Part shown: positions 26,241 to 33,514 of the stretch, piece after piece
Position numbering within the stretch: the first letter of the stretch is position 1
Layout of the letters: each line of letters opens with the position of its first letter
DNA from: Intestinimonas timonensis
GTDB taxonomy: Bacteria > Bacillota > Clostridia > Oscillospirales > Oscillospiraceae
Assembly: GCF_900626145.1 (NCBI RefSeq)
Contig: NZ_LR130816.1
Span: 86,103 to 150,102, forward strand
DNA: 64,000 bases
Direction of reading: 5' to 3'
The notes under the pieces: generated by a model
What the model saw: only the letters and a program-made list of their open reading frames with translations
What the model was told of the DNA's origin: nothing
Database searches by the model: none
Translations under genes and position numbers: made by a program

Positions 26241-28535
26241 TCAGGATTTTATTTGTTTACCGGTCATCATGTTAAAGTGCTGGCTTTGTCCCAAAGCATC
26301 AAAAATCATCTCAAAAACTCGTTTATAGGCTTCCACATCCTCGCAGTCCTCAACATAGTTCAGACCGTCGCTGATACCGTTTGGATTATTGATGTAAGCC
26401 AACAAAGAAGATGCTAAGTGATAATTGGTCATATCCGGCTTTTCACCTTCGACCTGGCGTATAAACTTAGTCCGGTTTTCCGCTTTCTCTAGTACAATTT
26501 CTCGGAGATCACTTCCTTCGTAACCGCAGAGCTGGAGAAAGTAGTATTCGAGAATGCGCCTCATCACATTCAGAGCAGGAATCGTAGACTTAATGTCTCG
26601 AAGCTCGTCCCACAACGCGGCATAAGAGTTCTGAACCGGATTGTAGTTTTCTTCTTCAGTCGGTACCTCCTTACTCTGCCGCTTGCAGAGTTTAACGGTG
26701 GAAATGTTGTCGTTCTTTCGGATCATGTAGAACGACGTACAATTATAATAGCCGACCTGTTGATAAGTGACTTCACGATGGAAATACACATTATGAGTCA
26801 GGATGAACAGCTGCTTGATGTAGTCACCTGGGACCTTCTGATTCAGATACTCAGTATTGTTTCGACAAACATTGATCATTTCACGAACAATGGCACTGAC
26901 GAGGAACAAGGCTGTACTATCCATGCTAGATACCGGATCATCGATGACGACAATCTTTTCTTTCAGTTCCTCACTGGTCATACTGCCACGTACCTGATGA
27001 TAGAAGTACAGGAATGCGATGAAGTTCCGCTCGCCCTCACTCAGGTTTTCAGCAATGGAACCGTCCTCACGGATAACCTCGTACACATTCTCAACGCCTT
27101 CTTTGGCACGGATGCTAAAGCCTTGGAATCCAGAATCCTTCAGAATCTTATTGATGCTGTCAATAGCGGCCTCGGTGTTTGCATTGTGTTTATTGAGGTC
27201 GGAGATTTCTTTTGTCAAATCTCCAATTTCCTTTTTAAGATTCTTCCCGCGCTCGGTTACAACTTCAATTTCTTTCTGTAGGCGAGCAACCTCATCATGA
27301 TAGCTCTTAACATCATCAGCAAGTACAGATGCAAGGTACTGCATAATCTCCGTTTTGCACTTAGTTTTGCTAGACCTCTTGGCAGAAATGACATCATTAT
27401 TGGCCTTGATGATCTTGTTGATGTCATCAATCAGAGCGCCAATCTCAAGCAGGAGCGTATCGGTATCTTCAAGGGAAACTTTCTTTGAAGGCTCCTTAAC
27501 TTTCTCTGCAATACGCTGGCGATTAATCTCAAAATTACTTTCCAGCAAGGCAATCTTTTCCTGATAGGCCTTTAGATCAATTGTAGGCATGACTTCGTTG
27601 GTGTTTGCCTGGAGAACCCGGAGGATCTCAGCGGTTTCTCTCGCGTATATTGCTTGGAACTGACCGAGGTCACGGACGTCCTGCTGGTACTGAGCATCAA
27701 AGGTGGCGGCAATTTCGTCTTCAAAGTTTGCCGGTAGCTTCTGCTGGCAGTAAGGACATTTCCCACCGGCAGCACCAGCATAATGGGTATGACCGTCACG
27801 GACCCAGTCGGATGCTGTGTCACCAAGAGCCTTCATGAATTTTGCAAAAGGCGTATCACTGCTACTGACAATCATCCTGTCGAGCAGGTCTTTTCCGGGA
27901 AGACTGCCGTAGGTGGTGGCAGCCGCTTTCTTAAACTCCGAATAAGCTCTGGCCGAATCATCAAAAGCTACATCGTAAAGACGCTCCAGTTCCGCCAAAT
28001 CGTGATCGATGGGGTTAGCTTCTTTAATAATGGCCTCGGCAAAATTCTTCTTTTGCTTCTTGCCATCCATGCACTTATCAAAGCGTTTTCGGATTGTTGC
28101 TGTCTTAGTAAAGCAGGTGTCTTGAAACTGTGTAAGTGCAGATTCAAGACCCTCAGTTTTCTTTTTGTATTCATCAAGAGCTGCTAAACGTGCCTCAGAT
28201 TTCTGCCTTTTCTCATCTGAAAGTTTATCAACTTTCTCTTTAGCTTCGATGTCTTCCTCCCCAAAGATAAAAACACCCTTGAGATCGCCGTAATTTGCAA
28301 AGTTGTTGTTAATAAAGTTCTGGTTATAAACGAGTACATCAAAATCAGCAGCTGATTTTCCGTCACCCCACACAACACCATCGTCTTCTTCTATGGCATA
28401 GGCAATAGAAGACTTTCCAGCCCCATTATTTCCATAAAAGAAGTTGACGAATGTAAGCTCATTAATGGGAACATTTGAAAAAGTTGCTCTATTGAGCGTA
28501 ATCTTTGTAATTGCCGAAGGCACCTTACTTTGCAT
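26241..28535 (-). CDS. AAA_13 ATPase, PrrC/RloC-like anticodon-nuclease candidate
   Basis: A 764-residue ABC/SMC-type ATPase of the AAA_13 family, which includes the anticodon nucleases PrrC and RloC. Walker A is YGNNGAGKSS near residue 35, the ABC signature LSEGERNFIAF is near 502, and Walker B VVIDDPVSSMD is near 530. A long coiled coil between them holds GGKCPYCQQKLP near residue 260, a CxxC zinc-hook-like turn as in RloC and Rad50. The C-terminal 150 residues contain VMRRILEYYF near 660, reminiscent of the Arg/Glu part of the nuclease site, but I cannot assign the histidine. Its place beside hsdM matches prrC, which monitors a type I system and cleaves tRNA when that system is inhibited. 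Confidence 0.75.
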   Translation of the reverse strand: MQSKVPSAITKITLNRATFSNVPINELTFVNFFYGNNGAGKSSIAYAIEEDDGVVWGDGKSAADFDVLVYNQNFINNNFANYGDLKGVFIFGEEDIEAKEKVDKLSDEKRQKSEARLAALDEYKKKTEGLESALTQFQDTCFTKTATIRKRFDKCMDGKKQKKNFAEAIIKEANPIDHDLAELERLYDVAFDDSARAYSEFKKAAATTYGSLPGKDLLDRMIVSSSDTPFAKFMKALGDTASDWVRDGHTHYAGAAGGKCPYCQQKLPANFEDEIAATFDAQYQQDVRDLGQFQAIYARETAEILRVLQANTNEVMPTIDLKAYQEKIALLESNFEINRQRIAEKVKEPSKKVSLEDTDTLLLEIGALIDDINKIIKANNDVISAKRSSKTKCKTEIMQYLASVLADDVKSYHDEVARLQKEIEVVTERGKNLKKEIGDLTKEISDLNKHNANTEAAIDSINKILKDSGFQGFSIRAKEGVENVYEVIREDGSIAENLSEGERNFIAFLYFYHQVRGSMTSEELKEKIVVIDDPVSSMDSTALFLVSAIVREMINVCRNNTEYLNQKVPGDYIKQLFILTHNVYFHREVTYQQVGYYNCTSFYMIRKNDNISTVKLCKRQSKEVPTEEENYNPVQNSYAALWDELRDIKSTIPALNVMRRILEYYFLQLCGYEGSDLREIVLEKAENRTKFIRQVEGEKPDMTNYHLASSLLAYINNPNGISDGLNYVEDCEDVEAYKRVFEMIFDALGQSQHFNMMTGKQIKS

Positions 28536-28567
28536 TCATTTCACCATCCTATCTCTCATTTTGATGT

Positions 28568-28768
28568 TCAGTCCTGAATTTTTCCTTTGCGCACCCATTC
28601 ATCAACTTCAGAGATTTTGAATTTATATCGTTTGCCAGCCCGGTAAACCGGGAGTTTTCCTTCTTTGATCCATGTACGGACTGTATCCTGGCTGATACTG
28701 AGATGCTCAGCGACATCTTCCAGATTAACCCACTTCTCAACCTGCATTTCTTCATATTCGCGACTCAT
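28568..28768 (-). CDS. Excisionase-like/MerR-type HTH protein
   Basis: A 66-residue single-domain DNA-binding protein of the HTH_17 type. The motif VNLEDVAEHLSISQDTVRTW followed by GKLPVYRAGKRYKF and ISEVDEWV is the winged-helix pattern of the excisionase/AlpA-like family. The start has GGAGG 6 bases upstream. It lies in the defence operon between the QYGN-motif pair and the RloC-like ATPase, with gaps of about 33 bases on both sides. It may regulate the operon or bind DNA with the restriction proteins; excision of the island is another possibility. Confidence 0.8.
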   Translation of the reverse strand: MSREYEEMQVEKWVNLEDVAEHLSISQDTVRTWIKEGKLPVYRAGKRYKFKISEVDEWVRKGKIQD

Positions 28769-28801
28769 CGTATGACCTCCATTTTATGCGTAACCATGAG
28801 C

Positions 28802-29464
28802 TTAGAGTTTAAATACTCTGTATCCGGCCTTTTCTAAAACCTCCACCAGATTGACTCGCTTAATCGCCCAATGCGTCCGGCTAAGTTCATTATAAGCCTT
28901 TGCGCCTCCAATGCAGAGATCCGCAGCGAGGTCTATCAAAACCTGTTGAGGTAATGTATTCAGTTTAGTGAAATATATTTTGATTCCGTTATCCTGCACC
29001 TTTATATCTGTTACATAACCGTAATAGGCCATGTGGTCAGGATCAGTCTTTGTAAAATAATGATTCTCGCTACAAAACAGTGCGGGAAAAGTCTTGACGA
29101 TCTCAATTGCTTCCGGAGTGAGCGCAGCGCACTGTGCTTTCATCTCATCCGATGTACTTTCTGTCAAGGCTCGATTCTTTGGAACCATAAATGTTGCACC
29201 GTCATATTGCTCAGTTCCAAGGACAAAGAAATTAAAACAGTCATAGTTGAATGTGACACCTTGTCCAATGACAGTCCCGCCGGCTGGTTGAGTTCCCTGC
29301 ATAATGAGCACAGTCTGATTCGTTGTAGCATCATAATGTTGAACATACGCAATCTGTGTACTCTCATTTCCATACTGATTCAGATTTGCCTGAATTGGTT
29401 GCTGCGGTTCGTTGATTTGGGGGAGGCTTTGTCCCATCTTTGCAATCTGGGTGTCATCACTCAT
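28802..29464 (-). CDS. Unknown protein with N-terminal QYGN-TQI motif (pair member A)
   Basis: A 220-residue protein that I do not recognise. A proline- and glutamine-rich N-terminal tail contains NQYGNESTQIAYVQHY at residues 29-44; a shorter TQIA also occurs at residues 5-8. From about residue 60 a globular domain follows (VTFNYDCFNFFVLG, FSENHYF-like aromatic segments, GIKIYFTKL). The same 15-residue motif appears at the C-terminus of the gene upstream, where 9 of 15 positions are identical. I chose the ATG at 29464, preceded by AGGAGG, which lies 4 bases after that gene's stop, so the two are coupled. A shared short motif on two neighbouring proteins suggests direct interaction. Confidence 0.65.
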   Translation of the reverse strand: MSDDTQIAKMGQSLPQINEPQQPIQANLNQYGNESTQIAYVQHYDATTNQTVLIMQGTQPAGGTVIGQGVTFNYDCFNFFVLGTEQYDGATFMVPKNRALTESTSDEMKAQCAALTPEAIEIVKTFPALFCSENHYFTKTDPDHMAYYGYVTDIKVQDNGIKIYFTKLNTLPQQVLIDLAADLCIGGAKAYNELSRTHWAIKRVNLVEVLEKAGYRVFKL

Positions 29465-29468
29465 TTCA

Positions 29469-30335
29469 TCAGTCCTCCTGCTTTTTGCTCCTGTAGTAAT
29501 TCTCAATGTGACCTATCTGAGTCCCGTTGTTGCCATACTGATAGAAATTAAATACGAAGGGATTATTCACGGTCTGTTGAACCGGCTCAGCCTGCACATC
29601 TTCAGTGATGACCGTTTCAACTGGCTTGGAATCTGTTTCTGATTTCTCTACATCGTCTGCATAAAAGATCGTCAGATTATCAAGAATTCCCTCACCAATG
29701 TGAGCAGTGAATTTTCTCTGACCTCTACCAGCAGATGGACACCACATATCGTAGGTTTTCTTGCCTATGCCGTTATTCTTTCGATTTACAACTACATAAT
29801 GCCAAACGCCAAGTAAGAATGACGGGAGGCACACTTCTTTAAGGTCGCCAAGTGCGGCCTTTTTCTTTTTTTCACCATTTGGCTCAATATAGAACTCGTC
29901 ACTGGCTTTGATACTTTGATCTTGCTGAATCAGGTCGACAAGGGCCCGAACTAGATTGATATCCTTATGGATCGTCTTGTTCACATCGAGGAAGTCATTA
30001 ACAAATTTGATCATTCCGTTTAGGGATGTTTGATAGTCGGTCTTCACGGTCATATCGAAAGCGGTTACAACCTGATCATCATCAAATGGAAAATAGGTGC
30101 TGGTCGAAGTTTCGCATCTCTTATAGTTGTTCACTATAGCCCTGAGTTTTTCCTTACCAGGATTTGTATAGGCGGGATTAATTACCTTAATGAGGCCTAC
30201 CAGAACTTCTGGGTCAGATAGGCCGTCACTGTCGCCCTTGTAATGTTCTCTCGCATTCATTCGTTGCCGGAGGGCTTGCAGCACCAATGTGAAAAAGGTA
30301 CCTCCACACAAGCAAGGATATTCGTTTGTCGTCAC
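29469..30335 (-). CDS. Unknown protein with C-terminal QYGN-TQI motif (pair member B)
   Basis: The first gene of the defence operon, 288 residues. The N-terminus YPCLCGGTFFTLVLQAL followed by KGDSDGLSDPEVLVGLI looks like a conserved family that I cannot name. A helical middle part contains DVNKTIHKDINLVRALVDLI. A charged linker leads to the C-terminal tail YQYGNNGTQIGHIENYY (about residues 265-281), which matches the motif of the next protein. The start is a GTG at 30335 with GGAGG 8 bases upstream; the frame stays open to an ATG at 30425 without a ribosome site. There are no membrane segments. It may be a sensor or adaptor; the function is unknown. Confidence 0.65.
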   Translation of the reverse strand: MTTNEYPCLCGGTFFTLVLQALRQRMNAREHYKGDSDGLSDPEVLVGLIKVINPAYTNPGKEKLRAIVNNYKRCETSTSTYFPFDDDQVVTAFDMTVKTDYQTSLNGMIKFVNDFLDVNKTIHKDINLVRALVDLIQQDQSIKASDEFYIEPNGEKKKKAALGDLKEVCLPSFLLGVWHYVVVNRKNNGIGKKTYDMWCPSAGRGQRKFTAHIGEGILDNLTIFYADDVEKSETDSKPVETVITEDVQAEPVQQTVNNPFVFNFYQYGNNGTQIGHIENYYRSKKQED

Positions 30336-30423
30336 AGGTTGTTCCTCCAATTGACAGTTACTTAACATCAAAATGCAGTGGCAGTTTAGGATATACAACC
30401 CATAACAACCCCCACTAAAACAC

Positions 30424-30451
30424 ATTATATCTTAAAAAACTGAAATTACAA
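30424..30451 (-). promoter_or_regulatory. Promoter candidate for the defence operon
   Basis: On the minus strand TTGTAA (30451-30446) is followed after 16 bases by a perfect TATAAT (30429-30424). Transcription would start near 30417, leaving about 80 bases of leader before the GTG at 30335. It is the best promoter seen for the nine-gene run. Confidence 0.5.
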
Positions 30452-30454
30452 TCC

Positions 30455-30503
30455 CAGCAATGAACTCGCTATGGCGAGAATATAATGGCTCTTTGCATTG
30501 CTG
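30455..30503. other. Nested inverted repeats at the edge of the cargo
   Basis: CAGCAATG (30455-30462) pairs with CATTGCTG (30496-30503) and encloses CTCGC-TATG-GCGAG (30465-30478). It lies just upstream of the defence-operon promoter in the 330-base gap before the next plus-strand gene. It could be a regulator site or a trace of the cargo junction. The rest of the gap up to 30667 holds only a small GGACA/TGTCC hairpin near 30606. Confidence 0.4.
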
Positions 30504-30667
30504 ACCTTATAAACCCTATCAACTATGGAAGATGACCTTACAAACGATTGGATATTGTATGTCCAACAAGGTCGAGGCCTAGATTTCTAAAAAGTTTTCT
30601 AATCCGGACATGGCCTGTCCGCTTTAACCTGTATGATTCGGCCATGGAGGTGAAAGGGGGTGAGAGT

Positions 30668-30985
30668 GTGAGAATCAACGACCGGCAGCAGCAAATCATC
30701 TGCCTGCTAAGCCAGCGGCGGAGCGATACCGTTCAGAATCTGGCGGCGGAACTCGGCGTCTGCGAACGGACCATCCGCCGTGACATTGAAGAGCTCACAC
30801 TCAACTACCCCCTTGAGACAGTCCGGGGCCGATATGGAGGCGGGGTCAGGATGGCCAACTGGTACTCCCAGGACCGGCCTAAACTATCCCCCAAGCAGAC
30901 GGCCCTACTTAAGCGACTAGCAGTTGGACTGCATGGCGAGGACCTGGACGAAATGAACCAGATCCTGGCCCGTTTCGCTTCCTGA
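30668..30985 (+). CDS. Small DeoR/HTH_11-type DNA-binding protein
   Basis: A 105-residue regulator with an N-terminal helix-turn-helix. QQQIICLLSQRRSDTVQNLA is followed by ELGVCERTIRRDIEELT, which is the DeoR/HTH_11 pattern. The rest is short and lacks the sugar-phosphate-binding domain of full-length DeoR proteins. The GTG at 30668 is preceded by a purine-rich AAAGGGGGTGAG. It lies upstream of the structured noncoding stretch and the DinG-like gene, a neighbourhood typical of the right end of clostridial ICEs. It probably controls the helicase/recombinase module; that is inference. Confidence 0.75.
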   Translation: MRINDRQQQIICLLSQRRSDTVQNLAAELGVCERTIRRDIEELTLNYPLETVRGRYGGGVRMANWYSQDRPKLSPKQTALLKRLAVGLHGEDLDEMNQILARFAS

Positions 30986-30999
30986 AGGAGCGCCCACCG

Positions 31000-31340
31000 C
31001 TCCACGGCACCTTGAAAAGTTCATACCAGCAGTACGGATCACCACCGAAACAGTCGAGCGTCATGCAGCGCGCGCCATGACACCCACGGCAATGCCTTGG
31101 GCCGAGCGAGAACGCCACCTGCATGGGGCGCTATGGTATGCGCTTTTGCAATGACGCTGTTTGGGTACATAATGAGACACCTTGCTTGGCCTGCGCGTAA
31201 GACAGGCGGCGCTGCCCTGGAGTTGAAAGCAGTAGAGACTCCAGGTAAAAGCCCGTGCGGCTTCTTGCCGGAAGCCGGTCCGTACTGTTCCCCACCGTCG
31301 GGGGGCGAGCTGCAAATACGACGATAATGAAAAAGAAAAA
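31000..31340 (+). ncRNA. Structured noncoding region upstream of the DinG-like gene
   Basis: The 385 bases between the HTH and helicase genes have no convincing coding frame but several stem-loops in series. These are GCGC-TATGGTAT-GCGC near 31128-31143, GCCTG/CAGGC near 31190-31208, a 7-base CTGGAGT/ACTCCAG stem near 31218-31245, GGCTTC/GAAGCC near 31259-31277, and CCCC/GGGG near 31290-31306. The stretch is GC-rich until an AT-rich run just before the ribosome site AAGGAG of the helicase. This looks like a folded RNA, either an independent transcript or a long cis-acting leader. I could not match it to RNase P, tmRNA, SRP RNA, a T-box or a known riboswitch. Confidence 0.5.
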
Positions 31341-31370
31341 TAACTCACTTAATTCAAGGAGATTTTACAA

Positions 31371-33299
31371 ATGATTAGTTATCATAACAGGCAGGTCGCA
31401 CATCATGAGATCGACCATATCTTTCAGGACCTCTTCCCAAGCCATGGCATGACGGCCCGGCTTAGCCAAATTGAGTTGAGCCACAAGATGCTGGATGCCA
31501 TGATCCACAGCAAGATTGCTTTAAGTGACGCGGGAACGGGGATTGGCAAGACCTACGCCTATCTGGTGTCCAGTGTTTCTTTTTCCCGAGCGTTGAACCG
31601 GGAGAACATCCCATCCCAGCCTATTCTCATCTCCACCTCCAGCATTGCTCTGCAAACGGCGGTAAGGGAGGAATACATCCCGTTTCTTTCCTCGGTTCTT
31701 ATGGAGGACAAGATGATCCAGACTCCCATCCGGGCGGTCATTCGAAAAGGAAAAAGCCACTATGTCTGTGATGAACGCCTGATGCGCCGCCTGCGGCAGG
31801 TAGACCTGGAGCGAAAAAATCCGCTAGCAGCTCAGGCACTCCTCTCCCTGCGGGATCATTTGGACGCAGACCAAGCCCCCCATCTTAGCCAATATGATCG
31901 AAATCGGGTATGTGTCCCCACGATTTGCGATTGCCGCCGGGACAGCTGCCGGTACCTCTGCTATATGGAAGCTTGCAACTCTGACCGCTATCTGTTTCAG
32001 ATCTGCAACCATAATCTGCTGCTGGCCGATGCCATCCACCGGGGCAGCGGCCGCCGGCCTATCCTGCCGGATGCCTGCACTTGGGTCATCGATGAGGCAC
32101 ACAAGCTGCCTGAGACAGCCCGGCAGATGTTTGGCGTAACGCTGGCCGCAAAGGACATCCGGACCCTGATCCGCACCCTGCGGGCAGAGCGGTATCTGCT
32201 AGCATCGGAATCCCTGGCCGAGATGGCAGCGGCGCTCCTGGATCTCATGTCCATGCCCCCTGATGGCGACCGCCCTTTCTCGGACTATGTCCAACACATG
32301 ATTGGACCGGCCCGGACCTTGGTGACCATCCAGAAACAGATCGGCAAAGTGCTGACACCGACCACCCGAAAGGAATTGGATCGGATATCTTCCACAGTTC
32401 ACCTGTTTCTGGAGGAACGCTCCGACCTGGTATTCTACACTATGGAGGATGACGATGGCGGCACATTGCTGTGCGCTTCCATCTCCGACCTGACTGCCCA
32501 GCTCCATGCAACACTCTGGACTCAGCCCCAGCCTATCCTCATCACCTCCGGTACCCTGGCGATCGGCAAGGATTTTTCTCGTTTCAAAGAGGAGGCCGGT
32601 CTTACCCGCAATCCAAGAACAGAGGAGTCCGTTTCGCCCTCTCCGTATGATTACCGGAAGAACTGCCTGCTCTATGTTCCCGCCATGCCGCCCAGGCACC
32701 ACGATGCAGATTACTTTGACAAGCTGGCCAGTGAGATCCGGGATCTGCTGATCGCTGCCCATGGTCACGCATTGGTGCTTTTCACCTCCTATGCCGCCAT
32801 GTCGGCGGTGAAGGAACGTCTGAAATACCAGCCCCTACCGTTCTCCCTGTTTACCATGGGGCGCAATGCCCCCCATACCATGGCTCAGTTTAAGGCAACT
32901 CCCGGAAGTGTGCTGCTTGCCACCGGCGCTGCCTGGGAGGGCTTTGACTTTCCCGGAGACTGCGTCTCTTTGTTGGTCATCCCAAGACTGCCTTTCCAGT
33001 ATCCGGACGCTCTGCAAGAAAAAAAGCGTGAGGTATATCCAGACCTTCGCTCTTTCATCCGGGCCGTGGCTGTACCAGAGATGCAGATCAAACTCAAGCA
33101 GGGTTTCGGTCGAGCCATCCGCTTGGAGACTGACACCTGTGCGATTGCCATTTTGGATGAACGAGCTGCCAAGGGCAGCCGTTACTTCCAGGATGTTCAA
33201 TCCGCTCTGCCGGAAATGCCTATCACCAGCAGTATCTATGCGGTAGAACGGTTTATCCAGCGAGTCAAGGATGAGAGCTACTTTGAGGAGGCTGCGTGA
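31371..33299 (+). CDS. DinG/XPD-like ATP-dependent DNA helicase
   Basis: A 642-residue SF2 helicase of the DinG/XPD type, which unwinds DNA 5' to 3'. The Q-motif region RLSQIELSHKM precedes Walker A DAGTGIGKTYAYL near residue 55. Four cysteines in VCVPTICDCRRDSCRYLC and MEAC near residues 180-203 probably hold the 4Fe-4S cluster of this group. The Walker B box is WVIDEAHKLPE near residue 238. Motif VI is QGFGRAIR near residue 580. It lacks the N-terminal exonuclease domain of Bacillus DinG. In ICEs such a helicase may help replicate or repair the circular form. It overlaps the next small gene (TGATG). Confidence 0.88.
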   Translation: MISYHNRQVAHHEIDHIFQDLFPSHGMTARLSQIELSHKMLDAMIHSKIALSDAGTGIGKTYAYLVSSVSFSRALNRENIPSQPILISTSSIALQTAVREEYIPFLSSVLMEDKMIQTPIRAVIRKGKSHYVCDERLMRRLRQVDLERKNPLAAQALLSLRDHLDADQAPHLSQYDRNRVCVPTICDCRRDSCRYLCYMEACNSDRYLFQICNHNLLLADAIHRGSGRRPILPDACTWVIDEAHKLPETARQMFGVTLAAKDIRTLIRTLRAERYLLASESLAEMAAALLDLMSMPPDGDRPFSDYVQHMIGPARTLVTIQKQIGKVLTPTTRKELDRISSTVHLFLEERSDLVFYTMEDDDGGTLLCASISDLTAQLHATLWTQPQPILITSGTLAIGKDFSRFKEEAGLTRNPRTEESVSPSPYDYRKNCLLYVPAMPPRHHDADYFDKLASEIRDLLIAAHGHALVLFTSYAAMSAVKERLKYQPLPFSLFTMGRNAPHTMAQFKATPGSVLLATGAAWEGFDFPGDCVSLLVIPRLPFQYPDALQEKKREVYPDLRSFIRAVAVPEMQIKLKQGFGRAIRLETDTCAIAILDERAAKGSRYFQDVQSALPEMPITSSIYAVERFIQRVKDESYFEEAA

Positions 33300-33445
33300 T
33301 GGAGATCCGAAACGAACTGCGTTACCTGTTATCGGTGGGTCTATGGGAACGGATGGCTGCAGACGGCCTGCTGACCAAAGAAGAACTGGCCAGAGCCAAA
33401 CGGCTGTCCGCAGAACGATACCGGCCCGGAACTGTTTGGGAATAG
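33299..33445 (+). CDS. 48-residue conserved-looking ICE protein
   Basis: A short gene starting on the stop codon of the helicase (TGATG) and ending 70 bases before the first recombinase. The protein is charged and helical. It begins MEIRNELRYLLSVGLWERMA and has a short C-terminal hairpin-like LLTKEELARAKRLSAERY, reminiscent of SHOCT-type oligomerisation modules. It fills the gap between two genes of one operon and is translationally coupled, which supports it being real. It may be an accessory of the recombinases; the function is unknown. Confidence 0.6.
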   Translation: MEIRNELRYLLSVGLWERMAADGLLTKEELARAKRLSAERYRPGTVWE

Positions 33446-33514
33446 TGCTGGCTATTCCCGCAGGGGTATGGTATGGTTTCGTTACCGAAAAAGATGAAAG
33501 AAGGCGAATGAGAA

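Noticed and set aside
28802..29464. Interpretation of the QYGN-motif proteins as a toxin-antitoxin pair
   Set aside because: Both proteins are over 200 residues with no known toxin or antitoxin motif, and the shared motif is better explained by interaction; there is no support for toxicity from sequence alone.
31097..31327. A 76-codon plus-strand frame in the gap before the DinG-like gene
   Set aside because: No ribosome site, no plausible protein composition, and it lies across several stem-loops; the region is better explained as noncoding.
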